Made by a program: the position numbers and the translations under genes | Shown here: positions 32,511 through 41,416 of the stretch, one piece after another | Layout of the letters: each line of letters opens with the position of its first letter | Position numbering within the stretch: the first letter of the stretch is position 1 | NCBI GenBank assembly: GCA_018398765.1 | Contig: JAHBMJ010000750.1 | Location: 1-41,416 of the forward strand | DNA from: Chromera velia | Lineage: Eukaryota; Sar; Chromeraceae | Direction of reading: 5' to 3' | Length of the DNA stretch: 41,416 nucleotides | Notes under the pieces: generated by a model | What the model saw: the letters and a program-made list of their open reading frames with translations, nothing else | Told to the model about the DNA's origin: nothing | Database searches by the model: none

Positions 32511-34929
32511 TCTTCAGAGTCCAAAAACACCATTCATCACTCGACCACAAACAAAACCTGCACGCAAGAATATTGTTGAATGCAGGCAGGCTTGTGGCCC
32601 CCTTTTTCGGTCGACCTCTTCCTCCACTGACTGACTAACTGACCGTATGCGGAGACGAAGGGCACCCTTGCTTCTGCCTGGCCCCACCCATGCGTTGCGC
32701 CCTTCACCCCCTCAAGCCACGGGAACGCGGGAACGGGCATCGGGGGGGTGTCATAAGTCTGCATGCATGCAGTGCAAGCAGACAGGCAGACAAACCGAAA
32801 AAGAATTCGGGTATCTTCATGGAATTATGGATTTGGGGCGCTGGGAGGTATAAGTACGTGGTCACGACCCCAGGGAAAGTTGCACCGACATGCAGACAGG
32901 AATATTTCGATCTCAGGTCGGACGGGAAATCAGATGATCATCAAATGAAACAGAAAGGAGGGAGAGGAAGATGCTGATCGCAGGTTGCGCACACTGGTGA
33001 CAATCACAATTACGTACGCTGACTTTTCAAGCAAATTGTCCTCTTCTTTTCTTGTTCTAATTCCCCCCCACGCAAACAACCCACGCATGCACTCTAGGCA
33101 CCCTAGCTCGCGTTCTTCATCTGCGCGCATGCATCGATTCGTCATTTTTCTTCCTGCCTCCTTGAAAGAACGCCTGACCTTTTCCTCCCCATTTGCAGCT
33201 TTCATTTCCATTTCCTTCTTCCTCTGTGCTTCTTCGAAGAAATTTCTTCGAGACTCCCTCTGTACTCCCTCCATCCTCGCGACCATGTCTCTGTTCCGTT
33301 CCTTGTGGTGGAGCCCTGGGGGCACTCCCACAGACAGACCCACCGGGTGGCTCCAGTAGGCCACTCCATAGGGGGGGTGTCTGCCTTTCAGATAGGCGCG
33401 GTGTCCGTTGAAAGCGAAGGGGTCGACAGACTGCTGCTGGTATTGTTGAAATTTTGCAGAAGGATTCAGAAGGTAGTGGTGCTGCTGCTCTCTGTGACGT
33501 CGCATCCGCTCAGCCACTGCTCTCTCTGCGGAGCCATCCGCGTGAGTCGTGTTCGGGCGCCTTCCGCCTCCACGCGCAGATGTCCTCATCACTGAATCGT
33601 ACGTGCGTCGTGCCGATCTCTCCACTGATTGCTCCCCGTCCCCCCCCAGTTCGACGTGAGGCTGCGACCCCTCCAGAAAGATCGCAGCTCGGGTAGATTC
33701 GTTAGCTCGGTCTCTTTCTGTGCTGTTGTTTTGCATGCCCCCCATTGGGCCTCCGTGCTCCTCTTGTCCGGGGGGAATCTCGAGAGGCGGAAGAAGGGTG
33801 AGGCGGTGTTGGGCCGAAGTTGAAAATGCGGGGATTTTGGTTTGTTTCTCTGAGGCCGGGCCGAGACGTGCATTGACCGTGTGGTCTCCTCCTCCCGCAG
33901 TGAGTGTCTTGAGGGAGGGGGGAGCATGGTTGCTCTGAAGGGGGTGAAGAATGTGCTTGGGGGTGTCGCCTTCTAGGTGGGAGAGGTTTGCTGGGTAGAC
34001 GCCGAGGTCAATTCCTTCGTCGTCGGGTCTGTTCGTCTCCTTCTCTTTCTTCTTCCCTCCTTTTGAGCCTTTTTCCTTTTCGGCTAGCTTCCAGCTGCAT
34101 CATGCAAAGAAGGATTGATGATCGATGGAGAAATGAAAAATAATTTGTTCAGACCCTTTATTATTCGTTCATTCATTCATTCATTCATTCATTCATTCAT
34201 TCAAAGGCATACACACACACGCACGCACGCACGGAAAACGGGAGTCAGAAAGGACGAAGGCATGCCTGCATGCGTGGATGGAGATCGAAAGAAAGAAAGA
34301 AAGGAAGGAAGGAAGGAAGCAATAGAAATAGAAATAGAGAGAGAGAGAGAGAGAGAAAGAGAGGGAGAGAAGAAAGGAAGAAAGGTAAAGGAAGAAAGGA
34401 AGAAAAGAGGCAAGGAAGAATATGTGAAAAAGAGAGAGAGGGAGGGAGGGAGAGAGAGAGAGAGGAAGAGAGAGAGAGAGAGAGAGAGGGAGACTGACCA
34501 GACAACGCTTGCAGAGTCCATGTCGAAAACAGATCCCTCCCCGTCTCCGATGGGACAAACAGAGGGGGCCCCTCCTCCCCTTCCTGCTGTGCCTCCTTTT
34601 TGTCCCTGCTGCTGCTTCTGTTGCTGCTGTTGATGCTTCTGCCACTGTCCCAGCCCAGCCTGCATCATGCTGGAGGCAACGCTCGCAGGGCGTCTGTGGA
34701 CAGAGGAAACGACAGATCCATTCCCCCCCTTCCCACCTCTTCCATTTCCATTCCCATGCCGGAGAGATCCGAGGTCCACTTCCAGGGACTTGGGCTGAAG
34801 TGCCCCCCCCGTTGCGACTGTTTGTGGTCGAGGAAGGAGGGCCACTGGGGCCTCTGCACCGGGGGACCCTCTGGGAGGAGAGTCAGCAATGGCCTCGGGA
34901 CACCTGCATCTCATGCAAATGTACATATA

Positions 34930-34973
<44 letters not shown>

Positions 34974-35545
34974 TATATGTTGCAATACAAAAGTGATATA
35001 TACCAAAAAACAGAAAATCAAGGGGACGACAACAAGCAACACACGCTCTTAGCACAACAGGGAAATGGAGAAGAAAAACCCATTTTGATCCCATGCACTA
35101 CGAGAAGCAACTGCAGCAGATATATAGGAAGTTAATTGTGTCGGGGAAGGACGCACCTGTCAGCATACTCCTCCACACAGGCAAATTCTTTTTCGGCACC
35201 CGAGTGACAGCTGTTGTTTTCGCCTATCGCGGTGCCGTCTGTGACCAGAGCTCCCCCTGCACTGCACGTGTGCCTCCCTCCCTCTGCCCTCTGGTGTTGC
35301 TGTAGCTCTGGGACCTTTTCCTTCTTGAAGTACCACTCACAGAGCTCTTCTGGAGAGAGCAGGTAGGGGGAGAAGAAATCGTCCATGGGGTCTTCTTGAA
35401 ATCTCAGTGTGTCCAGAGCATTCAGACCATATTTTGAGACTGCATGGACTGTGATGGGACCTCGGATGCGTTTGTTCGTGTAGTCCGAAGTCCGTAAAGG
35501 GATATTCTTCGGAATGTAAACGGGTTTGTATGTTGCCTTTCGCAT
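31683..35545 (-). CDS. uncharacterised protein, 4 exons
   Basis: Exons: 35545-35157, 34903-34499, 34094-33085, 32017-31683; 712 residues, frame and phases consistent. Introns start GTGCGT, GTCAGT and GTGGGT, and end ATGCAG, ATGCAG and TTGCAG. I do not recognise a family. The N-terminus (KPVYIPKNIPLRTSDY, then SKYGLNALDTLRFQEDPMDD and PEELCEWYFKKE) looks ordered. A Gln-rich and Gly-rich linker follows. Around residues 460-590 an ordered stretch appears (VDPFAFNGHRAYLKGRHPPY, GVAYWSHPVGLSVGVPPGLH) and then a charged, probably helical stretch rich in Arg, Glu and Lys. The tail is again low complexity. No signal peptide or membrane segment is seen. The last intron (33084-32018) is the least certain, since a small exon within it cannot be excluded. 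The ATG was chosen as the first in the open N-terminal frame. Confidence 0.65.
32476..32507. repeat. (GA)n microsatellite
   Basis: GA run in the last intron of the uncharacterised minus-strand gene. Confidence 0.95.
34162..34203. repeat. (ATTC)n microsatellite
   Basis: ATTC repeats in the second intron (34498-34095) of the uncharacterised gene; GAAT on its sense strand. Confidence 0.95.
34285..34492. repeat. GA/GAAA/GGAA purine tract
   Basis: About 200 bp of purine repeats on the + strand (pyrimidines on the gene's sense strand), starting next to the donor of the second intron. Confidence 0.9.
34936..34979. repeat. (TA)n microsatellite
   Basis: TA run in the first intron of the uncharacterised gene, close to its acceptor at 34904. 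Confidence 0.95.
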
Positions 35546-37199
35546 TCTCGACTGGTGTAATCAATACACGGAGAAATTTCTGCACCGAGCCTTGATTGAA
35601 TGTCGAAACACACGGTATTAATATATCTGCTTGTTCAAACAACACGTCTTCGCAAAACTTACCAAACCGTTTTTGACTTCCGGTTTCTCCTGCTCACCCA
35701 GGTTCCACTTTGTGCTGAGCCTCTTTGCTTGGTGGACCTTACAGCAATGTAATTGCTGCATCAAGAACGTCTTGTTCTCTCATCAGCTGGGCATGTAGGT
35801 CAGCACATATATATGCGTCTCGATCTGTTGCATGTACGTACGCCTATAGAGGAAATGCATGCACGCATGTACACTTATAATATATAATAAAAGATTTTAT
35901 TAATAATTTAACTTATTGATAATTTTCAATTTTAAGGAAAATTACTACGAAAAAAAGTGAGTTCGCGCGTATCGCGCGCATCCAATGATTTCCTGGTCCA
36001 TGATCACCTCCGCGCCGCCCCCGCGGACCGCGCACAAAGGACATACTCAGAAGAAAAGTGATAGTCGGACCATAGAACATGCAAATCGGTTCGGTAGAGT
36101 TTCTTAACTATTCTTAACGTTGTCATCCCAAAATTTCTGGAATTGTGCTAAGATGTGCTTCCGCAAGACGTTTAAAAGTCATTCTTGTTGCGATTCAAAC
36201 AAGCTGGGCGCATTAATATAAAAATTGGGAACTACTCCCAAGAAGGCTTCCTATCGTCATACAATCGGTGAGCCGCACAAAAGCCCGGGTGCCGAAGGTG
36301 CCTGGGCGTAGAAGCCCGACCGCGTCGAAAGGAACAAAACTTTTTCAGGCTAGGTCACTCTGAAAATCCTAAAGTTATGGTCAGACTGTTCAAAAAGCAC
36401 TCAAACATTCACAGAACTTAATTACTAAAGTTTGAAGGCTCAGCTCATTATCTTTTATCTAATTTTTCCTCTTACTATTTAAATTAGTACGTACAAATGG
36501 TTGTTAAAAGTTTCTCAATTGTACAGCCCAGTACGGGTGTTGGGCACACCACTCAGCCTGCATGGCAGTTTAAAGTTTAGTTATATCCAGTTAGCAACGT
36601 TATTAAAAGTTTCTTAATTGTACGGCCCAGTACGGGTGTCGGGCATACCACTCAGGCTGCATGGCAGTTTAAAGTTCAGTTATATCCAGTTAGCAACAGA
36701 TGGCTTACTAAAAAATTCACTAAAAATATGTTTATATTGAGGGTAAATTAAATCTTCAAAGTTGTAAAACAGTTCATCTGTACGTTTTAAAAATTGAATT
36801 AAAATGTCCATTTATGCATGTTAACTTAAAAATAGTTGCAGTTTTGAAAATTAAAAACTAATATATATCACTCAATCGATGGTAAGAATACTGATAAAAA
36901 TCTAAAAGCCTTGTTCGTAAGACACCATAATCGACGTGCAGTGGTATGTGCCTAAAAGTGGTTAGAGAAATGAAGATCGCATGTGGATGCTAGTGTGGAT
37001 GCAGCGCACAAGTGTAAGCGCACACATCATATATCAATACAACAGAATTTACATCCGAATTAATTCCATAAATTAATTAATACAGAGGCTGATTTGTATC
37101 GAGTGAATTAATTACTAGATTATTATTAATTATTAGTATCATTGCACATGCAGTCACTGTAGTATTATACTAATATAATTATTCTAGGTAGCATTGCAT
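35546..37199. other. upstream region and AT-rich spacer
   Basis: It must contain the promoter of the minus-strand gene starting at 35545. From about 35870 it is AT-rich with a GC-rich island near 35960-36040 (GCGCGTATCGCGCGC) and another near 36265-36335. No supported coding sequence was found. Confidence 0.45.
36501..36697. repeat. 99-bp tandem duplication, two copies
   Basis: Copies start at 36501 and 36600 (TTGTTAAAAGTTTCT against TTATTAAAAGTTTCT) and share GCCCAGTACGGGTGT, GCATGGCAGTTTAAAG and TTATATCCAGTTAGCAAC, with a few transitions. Confidence 0.9.
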
Positions 37200-38090
37200 T
37201 AACTTCAACCATCTTTCCAAAGCATAGAGAAGGAGAGCAGCCTATAGAGTAGGAGACAGGACGTTAGCGGGAACAAAAGGAAAAGTGTCAGAAAGAGGAG
37301 GGCAGAGAGTGCCGTTAGAGGAGAGACTCTGCCCTTTTTGTAAAGGATAGATGGAAACAGAGGTGTTGGAGGACGAGATCCATATACTGACTGAGTGTCC
37401 GATTTATGATAGAGAAAGAACGCACATGTATAGAACATTAGGAGCAGACTGTAATGAGGGAAAAGAAAAGAGAGCAAGAGAAGTTTGCAGAGAGAAAAGA
37501 GAAGGACAAAGAGGAAGACTACACACTGAGGCTCTGTTCAAATTCTTGATGAACGAAGGGTATAGTGCGGTGGATGAGTTTCTGGGGAGGGCGGCGTTCA
37601 GAAGAAGAGTATTTAAGGAAAGCCCAGGAAGGTACGCACCTGGAAGCTCATTAGATGAAACAGTGCTAGCACAGAAACACGGAGTGATCACAAAAAGAAA
37701 GGGAGGAACGGAAAGAAGAAAAGAAGAATACAAGACTATCTTGGAAGCAATGGAAGCAGAAAGACAGCTGAGGGAGGGAGAAGGAGAAATCGCTGAGAGA
37801 AGAATGGAGAGAGGGCATGCACAAAACCAAAGTGTCCTTTCGTCCTGTGTCATTGGATCGATTTTTGGAGCAGTCCCTTCTGAGCAGCCCATAAACCAAA
37901 ACATGCAAAGCATAGATAGATTGTTGTTTGTTAGTGGCCTAGGAAACCAGGCGGGCCACGGGGTGTAGTCTGAGCCTCAGCGATGAGGTACACCCCCCTG
38001 CCGTTTGCGGGGGCGACCTCTATAAGACAAAACGGCGACAGTGCTCTAGGGCACCACTAATCACTTATTACTTATCACTTATAGAGAGAT
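37200..38090 (+). pseudogene. 3' end of a non-LTR retrotransposon (LINE), decayed
   Basis: In one frame 37225-37968 reads AAYRVGDRTLAGTKGK, then CPFCKG, an in-frame TAG at 37348, then ETEVLEDEIHILTECPIY and a charged tail. The C-x2-C...H-x4-C spacing is the zinc-binding motif found after the reverse transcriptase of many LINEs, so this is the end of the ORF2 product. The reverse transcriptase and endonuclease parts are absent here, as expected for a 5'-truncated copy, and the internal stop makes it inactive. Downstream comes a 3' UTR with a hairpin-like CCCCCCTGCCGTTTGCGGGG stretch and an ACTTATYACTTAT tail, parts of which recur elsewhere in the window. Confidence 0.7.
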
Positions 38091-38669
38091 TTATGGACAG
38101 ACAGTCTTACTAGCAGTTTTATAACACTCAGAGGTCATAGTCTTTCTAGCAGTCTTTCTGAAAGAACATAATAGAACAGACAAAGAGACGGAGTGCAAGT
38201 GCTAGGACAAACAAACAGCAAGGGTTTATTTGAGTCAATCGTCTCCCAAGCTAGCCCCTGGGCTTTTTTTTATCAAATACTGATAATTAATCAATAAATC
38301 AATCAATTATGATTCAAACTTAAAAACTTAAAAATGAATACATTGAATAGTAACGATTAAGTAACGATTCAAGTTTACATTTATTCAAATTCAAGAACGA
38401 ACCAGGAATCAAATTCTATTAAAATAATTAGAAATAATTCAGGTTCAATTTTCTAATCAACGTCAGAAAACAATGTGTGGGTAAACAGATTATGTGTAAC
38501 AGATCCACTAGCAGATCCAGCTAGAGATCCACTTAACGATTCGATTATGATGAATATGGATCGTTTTCCATACTCAGGCTCTCAGGTTGTCAGGGCACTA
38601 ACGCTGCCGGTCACACAGCGATTTAGATCACTTTAGCTCCCTGCTGCTTAATTATCTTGGTCGAGGTCA
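38091..38669. other. AT-rich spacer
   Basis: No ORF or RNA gene is seen. It covers the sequence between the LINE tail and the stop codon of the TMEM208-like gene, including that gene's 3' UTR. Confidence 0.5.
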
Positions 38670-38985
38670 TTACCGTTTCATAACTTTATACTTTGGTTTT
38701 TCTGCTTTTCGTTCCTTCTTTTCCATTCGTTTGCGAGTCGCCTCGTCCTCAGGCTGCACGCACGCATCGAACAAGATCATAGTCACACTGAGCAAGCGAG
38801 AATTTGGCTTTTCTGCAGGCCGTGGAGGAATCAATGCGCTCTGCATACATGTACGGCTCTTCGTTTCCAGGGGAAACTTCTGGTTCTCCTCCTGTGCATG
38901 TGGCTTGATTAGATTGCATGTCATGAAGAGGAACTCTTGCGGAGTGGCATGGTCAGAGAGAGGAAGACAAGCAATGCATGCGCTC

Positions 38986-39028
<43 letters not shown>

Positions 39029-39579
39029 TGACAGAGAGCCCACAGGTGTTCTTTATTTGCTATTTTTTCTGCTTTCGAGCAAACAGCAACACAACAAAAG
39101 AAAATAATCATATAGACAAGCTAAGAAACTATCAACAATCAGACAGACAACGCAGAACGGGGCCCGACGGACACACAGAGACTTAAGTGCCCCTAGCGTC
39201 TGCTCCCCCAATGAGCTTTTTGGATCACTTCCACAAGAACAGAGAGACAGGCAGACTATTTGTTTCTTCTTTTCATACATAATGTATAATACGTTTCTCA
39301 GACAGACTGTATGGTTTTCTTCCCTCCTCTTCTTCATGAACACAACAGAAAAAAAAGAAAGAAAGCAACACAAACAAAATAACATCACGACAACTTAGAC
39401 AAAGTGGGCAGGGGGCCCGAAAGGTGCGAGTTAAGCGCCCCTTGCCTCTCCACCTCCCGACAGACTTTCACGTGATCACTGGGTTCACACGTTAGTCCTC
39501 TGCTGCTTCCACTCAAGACAAGAAAGAGAAGAAAAGAAGAAAAAACAAAAAAGACTCTCAGACAGACAGACACACAGAC

Positions 39580-39611
<32 letters not shown>

Positions 39612-41184
39612 TATATGTTTCTCCTTCTCCCTTTTTTTCTTCATGTACACAACAGAAAAAAAGAAAGAAAGAAAGCAACAAAGACAAAGCAACAGAACCA
39701 ACAATCAAACAGCGTGGGCAGGGGGCCCGAAAGGTGAGAGATAAGCGCCCTGGCCTCTCCATCTCCCGACAAACTTTCACGTGATCACTGGATTCACACG
39801 TTAGTCCTCTGGTGCTTCCACTCAAGAAAAAAAAGGAAAAAAGAGAAAAAGAGACAAAGAAAAACCGAAAAAAGAAAGACGTGCTGTATGTCAAACAAAT
39901 ACATACAACATAGGGGGAACCGGCACCATCATGTTCTTTAAGCAGGGGTTGGGGGGGTGGGGGGGCGCCCCTACGGAGGGGGATTCTTCTGATGCTTTGT
40001 CTGCGTCTGTTGCGGAATGACGCTTTCGACGGTAACGAAACTCTCCAAAGTCCCATAACAAAAGAGCGACGGTGCTCGGTTGGGCCGTGAACCTTCTCCA
40101 AAACCTCTTTTCTCTCCTCAGGACTCTTGCTCTGACGGCGAGTCATTCCAGGACCCATTGGTTGCGCGCTCGCTGTGGGGTGAAAGGGAACGAGCGGATC
40201 CAGCTGTGAGGGGGAAAGGGAGCTCTCCCCCCATCTGTTCTTCGTGGGAGAGTGGGTCTTGATGTTGTTGGTCTGTGGAGACCGGGATTGGGGCGGGAGC
40301 TGGAACGGGTCCAGCAAGGGCGGCTGCACTGGAAGTGGAGCTGTCCTCATCTTCTGTGTAATCTTCTTGACTTTCCTGGTGAGGATCTTCTCCAAGGGGG
40401 GTGTTTAGGGTGGAGGGTTTATTTTTATTCGAGAAAAAACAGTTTGAAGCAGAAAGACGAAGAGACAAAGAGGAAAGAGCAAAGAATGAAAGACAGAACG
40501 GAAGAGAGGTTTATGAATATTCGAGAACAAAAAAAGCAAGAAGAAAGAAAGAAAGAAAGAAAGAAAAGGGGGGGCTTTTGTACGTTTGAACGGCGAGAAA
40601 AGAAAGTAAGGCGAAAAAGAAGAAAACAGAAAGGGAAAGAAGACCCACCCTGCAGGGTCAATTAGAAGGGAAAAGAAACTGCACCTCGCTTTTCAAAAGG
40701 GAGGAGGCGGAAGATTTGACACACAGGAGGCGGGTCAAATACTTTCACCGAAAAAGGGCAGGATGCAGAAAGAAACAATCCGATTTTGGTGAGTGACTAC
40801 CTGACTACCTGACTGCCAAACTGACAGACTCAATTAATGAATGAATGATTGATGGATCTGACGCACGCATGCGGACGAACGGCCTTGAAAAGTCAACAGA
40901 AGTTTCCGACTGGTGCACTTTTCAACGCCTTCCGTTGTGACGAATGAATCAATTGAAGAATGGGGGATGATTGATCGAATGAGCTTGAATTGAATGACTG
41001 CTTGATTGATTGAAAGGAAGAGACATGACTGACCACATCTGGTGTAAAGATCCATTTCAGCAGCATGTTTCCCCCGAGGTAGAGAAGATACCCGGGAACG
41101 GAGAGGTAGATCAACCAGCCCCAGGTGGTGAAGCTGGTCACAAACTGGGTCGCCAGATTCACGATGAAAATGTCGTTGCAGTAC
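38670..41184 (-). CDS. TMEM208: TMEM208/SND2-like ER membrane protein, partial (last two exons)
   Basis: Exons 41184-41034 and 38753-38670 join in phase 0 across a 2,280-nt intron (GTCAGT...CGTGCAG). The penultimate exon starts in phase 2, so earlier exons lie beyond the right edge. The first exon reads YCNDIFIVNLATQFVTSFTT, then WGWLIYLSVPGYLLYLGGNM and LLKWIFTPDV: the conserved last membrane hairpin of the TMEM208 family, with the Trp plus IP/VPGY signature. The last exon encodes only 27 residues, PEDEATRKRMEKKERKAEKP and a basic end, which matches the charged cytosolic tail of the family. TMEM208 (SND2 in yeast, SND pathway) assists SRP-independent targeting of proteins to the endoplasmic reticulum. 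The N-terminal membrane segments are missing from the window. Confidence 0.75.
38991..39028. repeat. (GACA)n microsatellite
   Basis: GACA repeats in the large intron of the TMEM208-like gene, about 230 nt upstream (on its sense strand) of the acceptor. Confidence 0.95.
39080..39840. repeat. 310-bp tandem duplication in the TMEM208-like intron
   Basis: GTGGGCAGGGGGCCCGAAAG occurs at 39404 and 39714, each followed by CTTTCACGTGATCACTGG and TTCACACGTTAGTCCTCTG and preceded by CAACAGAAAAAA-type sequence. A more decayed third copy seems to lie at about 39080-39200 (CGGGGCCCGACGG, TTAAGTGCCCC). GACA repeats sit at the copy junctions. Confidence 0.8.
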
Positions 41185-41336
41185 CTGCATGAAATCACCG
41201 GAAGGGGGGAGGTGTTCAAAGACAAGACAGACCGCTAAAACAGAAGGGGAAGCGATGAAGAAGAGTGCATGCATAGAGAGTCTTCGTCTGCAAGCGAATG
41301 CGAGCTTTCACACACGCACACGCACGCGCACACTCA

Positions 41337-41375
<39 letters not shown>

Positions 41376-41380
41376 ACACA

Positions 41381-41411
<31 letters not shown>

Positions 41412-41416
41412 CACAC
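41185..41416 (-). other. upstream intron of the TMEM208-like gene, with (CA)n at the window edge
   Basis: The acceptor TTTCATGCAG ends at 41185 on the minus strand. 41310-41416 is a CA repeat interrupted by ACCAC motifs and running off the window. No exon was found in it. Confidence 0.6.

Noticed and set aside
39385-40395. 336-codon minus-strand ORF in the TMEM208-like intron
   Set aside because: It runs through the 310-bp tandem repeats and GACA tracts. The TMEM208 reading joins in phase without it. An included exon cannot be fully excluded.
1-41416. Dinoflagellate origin
   Set aside because: No spliced-leader sequence or tandem gene arrays were seen and introns use mainly GT donors. The evidence is indirect, so origin stays open.

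Overview
This window is nuclear DNA from a eukaryote. It has spliced genes with introns of about 90 to 2,280 nt, GT-AG junctions (one GC-AG), no operon-like gene packing, large microsatellites, a satellite array and debris of a non-LTR retrotransposon. GC-richer gene islands with CTGT/GACA-laden introns alternate with AT-rich gene-poor blocks. This, together with chromatin and immunophilin genes, makes me think of an alveolate alga such as the chromerid Chromera. That is a judgement of style and not a database match. No dinoflagellate spliced-leader sequence was seen.

Layout. 1-8255: a direct tandem array of units of about 1.3 kb (six near-complete copies plus a broken terminal copy), which probably continues beyond the left edge. 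8256-9106: spacer with a very GC-rich patch. 9107-16277 (+): a 12-exon gene joining an FHA domain, an FKBP-type prolyl isomerase domain with all key pocket residues, a second degenerate FKBP-like module, and a NUMOD1-like helix-turn-helix. 16278-19401: downstream sequence, then an AT-rich block with a 240-bp foldback element. 19402-21704 (-): a PDCD2/TSR4-type protein (40S ribosomal protein chaperone family). 22479-28190 (+): a five-exon BAH plus TFIIS-central-domain protein, divergent from the PDCD2 gene. 28191-31682: AT-rich spacer with two 304-bp direct repeats and LINE 3'-end scraps. 31683-35545 (-): a four-exon gene of unknown function. 35546-38669: AT-rich spacer with a 99-bp tandem duplication and a LINE 3' end that keeps the zinc-knuckle region. 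38670-41184 (-): the last two exons of a TMEM208/SND2-like membrane protein whose 5' part lies beyond the right edge.

The gene models were made by hand. Splice sites were chosen so that reading frames and phases join, and each complete model sums to a multiple of three. Three of the five genes touch chromatin, transcription or protein folding (FHA-FKBP-HTH, BAH-TFIIS, PDCD2), but nothing shows that they work together. The most novel items are the FHA-FKBP-NUMOD1 fusion and the way CTGT/GACA microsatellites supply the splice donors and acceptor tracts of several introns.
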